In this document: in pieces, positions 1 through 6,189 of the stretch
Layout: every line of letters starts with the position of its first letter
Numbering within the stretch: position 1 is the first letter of the stretch
NCBI GenBank assembly: GCA_964544765.1
Contig: CAZJDM010000166.1
Location: 1-9,070 of the forward strand
From: CAZJDM01 sp964544765
GTDB lineage: Bacteria > Bdellovibrionota_B > Oligoflexia > CAYFLR01
Direction of reading: 5' to 3'
DNA length: 9,070 nt
Program-made: the position numbers and the translations under genes
The notes under the pieces: generated by a model
Database searches by the model: none
The model's input: the letters and a program-made list of their open reading frames with translations, nothing else
What the model was told of the DNA's origin: nothing

Positions 1-2
1 AC

Positions 3-113
3 GCTCAACCCATTGCCAATCAATCATACCAAGGCAATTATCAAACAAGTTATGACAAGAAAGAAACCAAACAAATACCATCAACGAATTTTAAAACAAT
101 AGACATTACTTAA
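3..113 (+). CDS. Possible C-terminal end of a gene entering from the left edge
   Basis: Frame 3 is open from the window edge for 36 codons to a TAA at 111-113. The encoded tail is polar and rich in Gln, Asn, Lys and Ser, like a disordered protein end. The other two plus frames close earlier (at 54 and 102). There is no start codon or ribosome site to judge because the 5' end lies outside the window, and 36 open codons can occur by chance in AT-rich DNA. No family is recognisable. No hairpin terminator follows it. Confidence 0.3.
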   Translation, partial: AQPIANQSYQGNYQTSYDKKETKQIPSTNFKTIDIT

Positions 114-164
114 CTGTCCTCAGAAAACAACGGTGACTTCCTGATATACACCAAACTTTGACGA

Positions 165-605
165 CCTATCCTAATTTTCTTTGGGAACAGTGGGAACAAT
201 GGGAACATCGTTGTTATTACTACTGTTTTCTTGTTCCCATTAAAAAAACAGTTTTGGGAATTTGGGAACAGATCAATCTTCGACAAACTCAGACAAATCT
301 ATCTCATTTTCTTTGGGGACGTTGGGGACACTGGGGACAACCTTGTTATCATTAGCCTTTTCTTGTCCCCATTGCAAAATATCGTTTGGGGACTTCGGGG
401 ACAGAATTATTATTAGCAATTAAACTGTTTGTCCCCACAGTTCCCAGATCAATTTTAGGTTTTGGGAACAGAGTATCGATTGTTATATTATGATAATTAC
501 TAGGATTAATTGTTTTGTTCCCATATTCCCAGAATTCCCAAGAATTTTAACCCCTCTGTGTTTGTTCATAATTTCATCTTCAATCATCTTTGAATTGACG
601 ACATA
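165..605 (-). pseudogene. Decayed partial copy of the DUF927 helicase gene (repeat-bearing linker region)
   Basis: This stretch aligns collinearly and in the same orientation with about 2030-2472 of the helicase gene. Shared landmarks outside the repeats include GACAAACTCAGA (281-292 versus 2142-2153), a TTGTTATCATT-type spacer, and the TAGGATTAATNGTTTTGT block before the last repeat triplet. On the minus strand the matching frame is broken. Two repeat spacings have shrunk from 9 to 8 bp (255 to 263, and at 524/525). A TAG at 171-173 falls just after the residues VPKEN, where the intact gene continues. The flanking helicase domains and the last ~100 codons are absent, with only doubtful similarity reaching to about 130. 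Plus-strand ORFs across it are shadows of the repeats. Relatedness is clear. Whether it is a relic of a second helicase gene or a copied repeat cassette is not. Confidence 0.75.
182..542. repeat. Eighteen-unit 9-bp repeat array, arranged X-X-X'
   Basis: Forward units (TGGGAACA or TGGGGACA plus one base) start at 182, 191, 200, 255, 263, 314, 323, 332, 387, 396 and 463. Reverse-complement units start at 232, 364, 430, 439, 516, 525 and 534. The order is FFF-R-FF, FFF-R-FF, RR-F-RRR, and the last block is the exact mirror of the first two. All units of the first block are the GGGAA variant, including the reverse one. All units of the second are GGGGAC. The third begins with one GTCCCC and is otherwise the A variant. 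Two FFF blocks repeat at a 132-bp period (182 versus 314). The same arrangement lies inside the helicase gene at 2041-2400. Confidence 0.85.
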
Positions 606-630
606 TAATAGCAAAATATATAATAGCAAA
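603..630. repeat. AT-rich 13-bp direct repeat, 15-bp period
   Basis: ATATAATAGCAAA occurs at 603-615 and again at 618-630, followed by further TATAAATATAAA sequence to about 645. It begins where similarity to the helicase gene ends, so it may mark the junction of the decayed copy. It is low-complexity AT DNA and may have no function. Confidence 0.5.
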
Positions 631-654
631 TATATAAATATAAAATTGAATTTA

Positions 655-701
655 GGCCAATTAGATCTATTAATTGGTCATAAACATCCATTATTTATAA
701 A
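655..701 (+). promoter_or_regulatory. Inverted repeat and tentative promoter for the lipoprotein gene
   Basis: GGCCAATT (655-662) and AATTGGTC (672-679) form an 8-bp inverted repeat with one G-T pair and a 9-nt loop. Its right arm overlaps a possible -35 hexamer TTGGTC (674-679), which lies 16 bp before TATAAA (696-701). That gives a leader of about 85 nt to the ATG at 795. The overlap of dyad and -35 would suit repressor control. Such hexamers are common in AT-rich DNA, so this is weak. Confidence 0.3.
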
Positions 702-794
702 ATAATAATAGATATCTGAACGAATTTTGTGTTATGAGTCCTTTCGTCAAGAAGTCTTTCTTTCTTGCTTACAATTTCACGTAGGAGATTTAAC

Positions 795-1622
795 ATGAAA
801 ATCATAATCAGTTTTTCTATTTTAATTACCCTATTATTAACAGCTTGCGGACATTTACCTGAGAGTAAAAGCTTACTACAGGAAAGTTCACTTTCTAACG
901 TTGATGTTGCCAAACCAGGCGAACTGACTTTATCGGGTGCCGTAGATTGCAAAAATTGCATAAACGATATTTCTCCACTCAGGGACCTTACTGAATTGAA
1001 ACCCCTTGATTTATCAAAAGCCAGGAAAGATAGTTCTGTATATGAGTTTTCTGTTTCCGATTCAATCCCCAATCACGACAATATTTGTATCGGTTTTGAA
1101 AAAAAGCCTCAAAACGCTCAAACAGCTATTAAATCAATAGCTATCTGGAAGAGAAAAAATGGTCAATGTGACAAGACAGATCAAAGCAGCAAAATTGTAC
1201 TTAAAGCTGAAAGAGAACAAGAAGATGGATTTGCTTCTTGTCCAGATAAATACAATCTATTTTATCAAAAAACTCATGTAGGCAAATTAACCAAAAGTAT
1301 GGGTTTATTGTTATCACTTTCAATAGGAGAACAATTTAGTACTCCTCCACCTATAGAGATTAAATTGGAAGAATTATGCCCTTCACATCCCTATCCAAGT
1401 AGTAAGCTAACTTGCATGGTAGATGTAGAAAATGAATCCTTAACTCTTCCACTAGGGCCATCATCTGTAGACAATGGATTTGATTTACCTAAGCCCCTGG
1501 CACATACCATAATGTCCGGTTTAAGAATGAGAAATGGAGTAGATCCTCAACCTGTCAAAAAAGCAATAAAAATACCAGCTCGTACAGGTCCTGTCTTTAG
1601 TCTTGGAAGGAAAAGTAAATAA
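795..1622 (+). CDS. Putative lipoprotein of unknown function
   Basis: The 275-residue product starts at 795 rather than at an in-frame ATG at 765. GTAGGAGAT lies just before 795, and only this start puts the signal peptide at the N terminus (MK, then a hydrophobic run). The lipobox is L15-T16-A17-C18, so signal peptidase II cleavage and lipidation at C18 are expected. Residue +2 is Gly, not Asp, which under the Lol rule of enterics favours the outer membrane. The mature part has seven further cysteines (52, 55, 98, 125, 149, 195, 207), including a CxxC at 52-55, which suggests periplasmic disulfides. The C terminus is basic. I recognise no family and it does not show the features I would expect of a TraV-type conjugation lipoprotein. 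It is a single gene, convergent with the helicase gene, with 83 bp between stops and no clear terminator. Confidence 0.85.
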   Translation: MKIIISFSILITLLLTACGHLPESKSLLQESSLSNVDVAKPGELTLSGAVDCKNCINDISPLRDLTELKPLDLSKARKDSSVYEFSVSDSIPNHDNICIGFEKKPQNAQTAIKSIAIWKRKNGQCDKTDQSSKIVLKAEREQEDGFASCPDKYNLFYQKTHVGKLTKSMGLLLSLSIGEQFSTPPPIEIKLEELCPSHPYPSSKLTCMVDVENESLTLPLGPSSVDNGFDLPKPLAHTIMSGLRMRNGVDPQPVKKAIKIPARTGPVFSLGRKSK

Positions 1623-1705
1623 AGTGAAAAATCGTTTATCATTGAAATAGAGATAAATCAACTCTTAGAATAAAACCCTAATTGTTTTACACGCCGTCCT
1701 AATTA

Positions 1706-4210
1706 TTAGTAGCGGGGAGAAAACAACTGCTCCTCATAAACCTTCCCAGCCCTAAAGACACTCCTTTTCCATTTATCAACCACCAACCTAAACTCCTCTA
1801 TCGTAGCCTCATCCTTCAACACCTTAAACCAAGCAGGATTAATAGCATCCTCAGCCTTCTGTATAAACTCTAATACCTCAGGTCGACTTTTCGTAAAATA
1901 ATCCGCTATCGCTTGCCAATTAAACTTATTCACCTCAGACATAGCATCGCCAAGAATACGATTTAGCTCTTCCTCAACCGACACTTTGAAACTGACATCA
2001 ACTCCATCCATTGAAACAGTCCGATCTATCTGATTTTCTCTGGGGACATTGGGGACACTGGGGACAGCCCTGATATCATTAGCTTTTTCTTGTCCCCATA
2101 GCAAAAAATCATTTGGGGACAAAGGGGACAGCTCAATTTCAGACAAACTCAGATCGGTACCATCATTTTCTTTGGGAACACAGGGAACATTGGGGACAAC
2201 ATTGTTATCATTGAACTTTTTATGGTCATTCTCAATCATTTCATTTTTACCATTGGGGACAGGCGTATTATCTACAACTAATGGATTTGTCCCCACAGAC
2301 CCCAGAGTAATATTAGTTTTGGGGACAGTAATACCTACTGTTATGCTATGAGAATCATTAGGATTAATCGTTTTGTCCCCAGTGTCCCCGATGTCCCCAC
2401 GAATTTCAACCTCATTGTGTCTGACATCAAGGTTCTCATCATCAAAGATCTTAGAATTAAAAACATACACACGAATGGGATGAGCAAAACCATTGATTCT
2501 TTCTTTTCGATCTGGCCTTCCACTTTCACCTGCTACCAACAATTCTCGTTGTAAAAGTAGCTTATTCACCCACGCCAGCTTAAACCCCTTACAAAGCTCC
2601 CTCTTATAAACCTCTGGCAATACCAAATAATCAAACCCACCATTACTGTTCATCCGCTTATACCCAGCCCTATTGATAGTAGGTCTATCATTACCACTAC
2701 CAATCAAACTAAACCTGCTCTCACCATGCTGCTCAAAAAACAACCTTATCTGTGACAACACCTGCTTAATCTCCAGAGCTTCATCACCACCTCTTTGATT
2801 TCTCCAATCTTGAAAGCAACTAACACAAGCCTCCATTACCTGTTTACCATCCAAAGGTAAGATTCCATAAACAATAGCCAGCTCACCAGCAAAGGCGATT
2901 AAACCAAACCTCCCTGCCACTCTTTTAACCTGACCATCAGCATCTTCAATATCAATTATCTTATTAAACCTAGCCGTAGCATCCTTGAATCTCTCCAATA
3001 ATTCAGCCCTGTCATCTTCTACCAATCTTTTTAGAAACTCTCTTATTGGAGATCCATAATAACGACCGCTCATTTCCTTTATATATGAAGATAACTGATC
3101 ACCATTTTTAAACTCATGTAGGTTTTCAAAAACCCCTAATCCTTTATTAGCATCAGCAGGAACATCGATTATTCTTACTTCTTGGCCTGCCGTAGTACTA
3201 AGACCCTTTACTTCTTCGATCTTATCAGCCAGACCTTTTTCACCAGTTGATAAAAATAACAGCCTCCATTTCTGAGGTTTATTATGACTACCATCCTTAT
3301 GAGCCCTGTTCTTACCAGTTCCATTAGCCAGCATATAAGCAATCTCAGCTGCATCCTTCCCTTTAACCTGGCTTAATTCATCAAGACATAAAAGAGCATC
3401 ACAATGACCAGCTGCCAACCCTTCTAGCCCATTACTAGTAGTGCGCCATTGATTGATATAGCCTCCAATACCACCTCCACCAAAAACACTAGCCGCCATT
3501 TGTAATGAAGTCGTCTTCCCAATACTAGAAGGTCCACAAAAATGAATCCCTCCACTTTCTAGACCTGTCAATTCAAGTAGCGTAGAGGCAAAGGCCGTAC
3601 ATAACGACATGGTTAACCGAGAATTACCCTTAGCATATTTAGCAACATGATTCTTCCATTGTTCCAATGTACCAGCCGTATTAAACGAATGATCAAGATA
3701 TGAACCTGTCTGTAATAATACCTTCTCCTTTCCATAGGTAGTGTCAGGTAGAACATAAACAGAACCATCGTCGCTACTATGCCAACCAATTCGATCAACA
3801 CAGCGAATACTAATCTCAGGAATACAAGTGGTCAGATATTTATGTAACATTTCCCTGGCTGCTCTTCCTGGTTCAATCAACAATCCATTCTTAAGTAAAT
3901 ACTCCCTATAACCAACCCCATCAGCCGCGAGCATCTTCATCGGCATCGCCCATTCATGAGTAATACCATCAGGATCTTTGAAACGGATAAATCTACCCCA
4001 AGCATCACCATCAAAGCTTCTAGTAAAAGCAACTACTTCCAGCCTTGAACAAAGATCTACTAATTCAACTTCCCCTTCTTTATCAACTTTTTCATACTGG
4101 ACATGTGTTGAAGTTAGCATAAATGGATCTCTAACAGCCTTCCCGGCACTTCTTCTATACAAACCATCTAAATCATGTAACTTTTCTATATTGTTCTTTC
4201 TTTCCATCAT
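1706..4210 (-). CDS. DUF927-family P-loop helicase-like replication protein
   Basis: This 834-residue protein has a DUF927-type ATPase core at about residues 110-500. Walker A is GPSSIGKTT (226-234). Walker B is in DALLCLDE (271-278). A sensor-like RLLFLSTGE (316-324) is followed by AGQEVRIIDVPAD (341-353), the typical DUF927 stretch. In known proteins this domain forms the helicase half of putative primase-helicases in phages, plasmids and islands. Here the first ~100 residues show no primase motif to me, so a primase would be elsewhere. Residues about 600-727 are a low-complexity linker encoded by 9-bp DNA repeats (RGDIGDTGD, VPNVPCVP, SPLSP, VPSVPNVP). A helical domain (729-834) ends the protein. 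AAGGAG (4216-4221 on the minus strand) precedes two adjacent ATGs (4210 and 4207), and either could be used. It is divergent from the HU-like gene. The role in element replication is inferred from the family. Confidence 0.9.
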   Translation of the reverse strand: MMERKNNIEKLHDLDGLYRRSAGKAVRDPFMLTSTHVQYEKVDKEGEVELVDLCSRLEVVAFTRSFDGDAWGRFIRFKDPDGITHEWAMPMKMLAADGVGYREYLLKNGLLIEPGRAAREMLHKYLTTCIPEISIRCVDRIGWHSSDDGSVYVLPDTTYGKEKVLLQTGSYLDHSFNTAGTLEQWKNHVAKYAKGNSRLTMSLCTAFASTLLELTGLESGGIHFCGPSSIGKTTSLQMAASVFGGGGIGGYINQWRTTSNGLEGLAAGHCDALLCLDELSQVKGKDAAEIAYMLANGTGKNRAHKDGSHNKPQKWRLLFLSTGEKGLADKIEEVKGLSTTAGQEVRIIDVPADANKGLGVFENLHEFKNGDQLSSYIKEMSGRYYGSPIREFLKRLVEDDRAELLERFKDATARFNKIIDIEDADGQVKRVAGRFGLIAFAGELAIVYGILPLDGKQVMEACVSCFQDWRNQRGGDEALEIKQVLSQIRLFFEQHGESRFSLIGSGNDRPTINRAGYKRMNSNGGFDYLVLPEVYKRELCKGFKLAWVNKLLLQRELLVAGESGRPDRKERINGFAHPIRVYVFNSKIFDDENLDVRHNEVEIRGDIGDTGDKTINPNDSHSITVGITVPKTNITLGSVGTNPLVVDNTPVPNGKNEMIENDHKKFNDNNVVPNVPCVPKENDGTDLSLSEIELSPLSPNDFLLWGQEKANDIRAVPSVPNVPRENQIDRTVSMDGVDVSFKVSVEEELNRILGDAMSEVNKFNWQAIADYFTKSRPEVLEFIQKAEDAINPAWFKVLKDEATIEEFRLVVDKWKRSVFRAGKVYEEQLFSPRY
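2041..2400. repeat. Sixteen-unit 9-bp repeat array inside the helicase gene (iteron-like)
   Basis: Forward TGGGGACA-type units start at 2041, 2050, 2059, 2114, 2123, 2173, 2182, 2191, 2254 and 2320. Reverse TGTCCCCA-type units start at 2091, 2288, 2297, 2374, 2383 and 2392. The order is FFF-R-FF, then FFF with a degenerate R and FF remnant, then RR-F-RRR. Units are GGGGAC except 2173 and 2182, which are GGGAAC. The 9-bp period equals three codons, so the array stays in frame, but different units are read in different frames: Val-Pro, Gly-Asp and Ser-Pro/Trp-Gly. Forward and reverse units can pair, for example 2059-2066 with 2091-2098. Repeats inside a replication gene recall the lambda origin within gene O. 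An origin role here is inference. Confidence 0.9.
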
Positions 4211-4302
4211 TGAATCTCCTTAAAAATTGTTGTACCTATGGGGCTTATTCAGATAATAGACATGGATGTGTAGAAATGATTTGATGTTAAAGGATTCATT
4301 TT
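4211..4302. promoter_or_regulatory. Divergent spacer with tentative promoter for the HU-like gene
   Basis: This 92-bp spacer must carry the 5' signals of both the helicase gene (minus) and the HU-like gene (plus). On the plus strand TTGTAC (4230-4235) lies 16 bp before GATAAT (4252-4257), a fair sigma-70-like pair that would start a leader near 4263. The ribosome site of the helicase gene (AAGGAG on the minus strand, 4216-4221) is at the left edge. I see no convincing dyad operator. Confidence 0.35.
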
Positions 4303-4587
4303 ATGCTGAAGAAAGAATTGATAACAATGGTAGCTATGAAGGCCAATATTCCCTATACTACAGCTTATAAAATCATTGATGCCTTATTTGATAAAATGAC
4401 TGAGGTATTAGCTAATGGTGAACGAATTTATCTGAAAGGTTTTGGTGTTATTAAAGTGAAAGCTTATGAAAGTTACACTACAGGATGTAACCCTCTAACT
4501 ATTAAACCTATTTTTATTAAACCTAAAAATCGGATCCGTTTCAAAACAGGGAAGAAACTAAATCAAAGACTAAATTTGGAAGAATAA
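4303..4587 (+). CDS. HU/IHF-family nucleoid-associated DNA-binding protein
   Basis: At 94 residues this is the usual length for an HU or IHF subunit. The N-terminal helices form the dimerisation part. The family signature follows: GERIYLKGFGVIKV (39-52) with the Gly-Phe-Gly turn, then the DNA-binding arm TGCNPLT (60-66), in which Pro64 matches the intercalating proline that bends DNA. The end, RFKTGKKLNQRLN (79-91), matches the typical F-x-x-G-K-x-L-x-x-x-v-N pattern. The arm is slightly short and unusual after the NP motif (IKPIFIKPKN), so it is diverged from chromosomal HU. AAGGA at 4290-4294 lies 8 bp before the ATG. It sits divergently beside the helicase gene, where a DNA-bending protein could assist initiation or integration. 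That link is inference. HU versus IHF cannot be told from this. Confidence 0.9.
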   Translation: MLKKELITMVAMKANIPYTTAYKIIDALFDKMTEVLANGERIYLKGFGVIKVKAYESYTTGCNPLTIKPIFIKPKNRIRFKTGKKLNQRLNLEE

Positions 4588-4679
4588 TTTAGAAATAATG
4601 GGATGTCGGAAAATCTTTATAGCAGCTCTAAATTTCATGACGTGCAAAAAGTTGGATTTTCTTGTGGTAGGAGTGGTAT

Positions 4680-5513
4680 ATGCACACTAATTCTGAGAAG
4701 TTGTTTTTTACAAAGAAGAACTGGAATACTTTATTATACAGATTTATAACCAGCGAAATAACTCAAAATGTCATTTTATTAATTATCGTTTTAAACGGTG
4801 TAGTGCTAGGATTACAGACTTCAGAAAGAATCATAAATACATATGGTTCAGTTTTACAGAACCTGGATAGAATTTTTATAGCTGTCTTTGTTGTCGAACT
4901 ATTCATAACTATAAGTGTTTTTAAATCAAGATTTTTTACTAATCCATGGCGTGTCTTTGATTTACTAATTATCATAATATCTCTAACTCCATCAATGGGA
5001 TCGTTATCCATTCTTAGGTCCTTTAGAATACTAAGAGTCTTGAGGGTGATGTCAATCTCTCCACAAATGCGCTCTGTGGTCGAAGCCTTATTATCAGCTC
5101 TCCCAGGAATGACATCAATTTTAAGTATTTTAGCAGTCTTGTTTTACGTTTTTGGTGTAATGGCAACAAAAATTTTTGGTGTTGAGTTCCCAGAATGGTT
5201 CGGATCGGTCAGTAAATCGATGTATACATTGTTTCAAATTATGACTCTTGAAAGTTGGTCAATGGGAATAGTTAGGCCTGTCCTAGAGAAATTTCAATTA
5301 GCTTGGGTTTTTTTCATTCCCTTTATATGTATAACGACTTTTACAATGTTGAATTTGTTTATTGCAGTAATGGTTAACGCCATGGAGAATTATAAAAGGA
5401 CGCAATCAATTGATACTACCGAAAATGTTGATGTAATAGAATCAATAAAATCATTGCAAAGCCAAGTAGTAGAACTGAAAGAAATAATCTTGTCAAAAAG
5501 TTATAAGAAATAA
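4680..5513 (+). CDS. Prokaryotic voltage-gated sodium channel (NaChBac/NavAb type)
   Basis: The 277-residue product is a complete six-segment channel subunit expected to form homotetramers in the inner membrane. S1 is about 28-46 and S2 about 61-80 with acidic E73. S3 is about 90-104 with D94. S4 carries the gating arginines R113, R116, R119 and R122 at every third position. S5 is about 143-167. The pore loop contains the selectivity filter TLESWSM (189-195), the same filter as in NavAb, with Glu191 lining the pore and implying sodium selectivity. S6 is about 206-235. The C-terminal tail (about 250-272) has heptad-like spacing, as in the coiled coil that assembles these channels. AGGAG at 4669-4673 is 6 bp before the ATG. 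It lies 92 bp after the HU-like gene and 54 bp before the basic-protein gene, same strand. Length and motifs look intact. Confidence 0.96.
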   Translation: MHTNSEKLFFTKKNWNTLLYRFITSEITQNVILLIIVLNGVVLGLQTSERIINTYGSVLQNLDRIFIAVFVVELFITISVFKSRFFTNPWRVFDLLIIIISLTPSMGSLSILRSFRILRVLRVMSISPQMRSVVEALLSALPGMTSILSILAVLFYVFGVMATKIFGVEFPEWFGSVSKSMYTLFQIMTLESWSMGIVRPVLEKFQLAWVFFIPFICITTFTMLNLFIAVMVNAMENYKRTQSIDTTENVDVIESIKSLQSQVVELKEIILSKSYKK

Positions 5514-5567
5514 TTCGAGTTGGAATCTAATTTTTGATATGCAAGCTTCAGCTAGGAGATTACTATA

Positions 5568-5873
5568 ATGACTGAAAGTAATAATACCCAGAACCCTTCT
5601 AAAAAAGAATTCATGAAAAAAAAACGCAGAGAGCTTTATTTAAGGGCAAAAGAAAGAAATAAAGAATATTTGGAAAAGCAAAAACTTCTTAGAAAAGAGG
5701 CTTATCGAATAGCTAAAGAAATCCGTAAGAAACACTTAGCTCAAAAAAAACTCAAGGAAAAAAAGGCTATAGCTGCAAAAAGGAAAGCTAGAGATCAAGA
5801 ATTAATGAAAATGTTATTACCAGCATCAGTTTTGGAGAAACAGAAATCTACCCCCTCCAATCACGGTTCATAA
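5568..5873 (+). CDS. Small, highly basic helical protein, function unknown
   Basis: The 101 residues are dominated by Lys, Arg, Glu, Ala and Leu. Residues about 12-80 have charged heptad-like spacing with hardly any Gly or Pro, consistent with one long basic helix or coiled coil. There is no signal peptide or membrane segment. AGGAG at 5554-5558 is 9 bp before the ATG, in a context (TAGGAGATTA) much like that of the lipoprotein gene. It could bind nucleic acid or an acidic partner. No family is recognisable, and Lys-rich helices match many unrelated proteins by composition alone. It is co-directional with the channel gene and may be co-transcribed, since no terminator is visible in the 54-bp gap. 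The next gene faces it, with 61 bp between stops and no clear terminator. Confidence 0.75.
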   Translation: MTESNNTQNPSKKEFMKKKRRELYLRAKERNKEYLEKQKLLRKEAYRIAKEIRKKHLAQKKLKEKKAIAAKRKARDQELMKMLLPASVLEKQKSTPSNHGS

Positions 5874-5934
5874 ATAAATCCCAACTCTAGCCCAATCAAT
5901 AAACCAACAACCTTTGAAAGTCAAATCCATAAAA

Positions 5935-6189
5935 TCAACCCTCATCATCACTGACCTCATCATCTTCGTCACTTTCCTCCTCCTCAGAATACTTCTTATC
6001 CAAATAAGCAAAAACCCCCTCTTTCAAACCCTTACCAATATCCATCGATTCTTTTCTTTCATTCAGGAAGTACCTTTCTAACAACTCCTTCACCTCTAAG
6101 CACTTCACAAGATTCTCTCCCAAGGTATATAGGCTATCATTCTCAATGAACTCAGTCCTCATATTAGCTCTTAAAAAATCTCCTAACAT
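5935..6189 (-). CDS. Small protein with acidic tail, third gene of the minus-strand operon
   Basis: This 84-residue protein has a predicted helical body (about 1-65) and a tail of Glu, Asp and Ser (about 69-84) with almost no basic residue. Acidic tails of this kind occur in DNA mimics, single-strand-binding-protein-like tails and chaperone partners, but nothing fixes a function. Its ATG lies inside the end of the upstream gene: ATGTTAG contains both this start and the upstream TAG stop, a 7-nt overlap that indicates translational coupling. No separate promoter is needed. I recognise no family. Confidence 0.75.
   Translation of the reverse strand: MLGDFLRANMRTEFIENDSLYTLGENLVKCLEVKELLERYFLNERKESMDIGKGLKEGVFAYLDKKYSEEEESDEDDEVSDDEG

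Noticed and set aside
158..416. Plus-strand ORFs with WEQWEQWE-like and GDVGDTGD-like peptides
   Set aside because: These are translations of the 9-bp repeats in the decayed copy. They lack ribosome sites, and the matching gene is on the minus strand.
182..542. CRISPR array
   Set aside because: Units are only 9 bp, tandem and in both orientations, with spacers of unequal length that are themselves shared between the two arrays. No cas genes are present.
695..1072. Minus-strand 125-codon ORF over the start of the lipoprotein gene
   Set aside because: The plus-strand gene has a ribosome site, signal peptide and lipobox. The minus frame has none of these and is a shadow.
1635..1657. TTTATC/GATAAA hairpin between the lipoprotein and helicase stops as a terminator
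   Set aside because: The stem has only 6 A/T-rich pairs with an 11-nt loop and no following T-run on either strand.
2049..2351. Plus-strand 100-codon ORF inside the helicase gene
   Set aside because: It is antisense to an intact gene with clear motifs and reads the repeat array, and it has no ribosome site.
1706..4210. Full primase-helicase
   Set aside because: The N-terminal ~100 residues before the DUF927 core show no Toprim, zinc-finger or AEP primase motif, so only the helicase-like part is claimed.
4680..5513. Potassium channel
   Set aside because: The pore has TLESWSM, not a TVGYG-type filter, so sodium selectivity of the NaChBac type is the better call.
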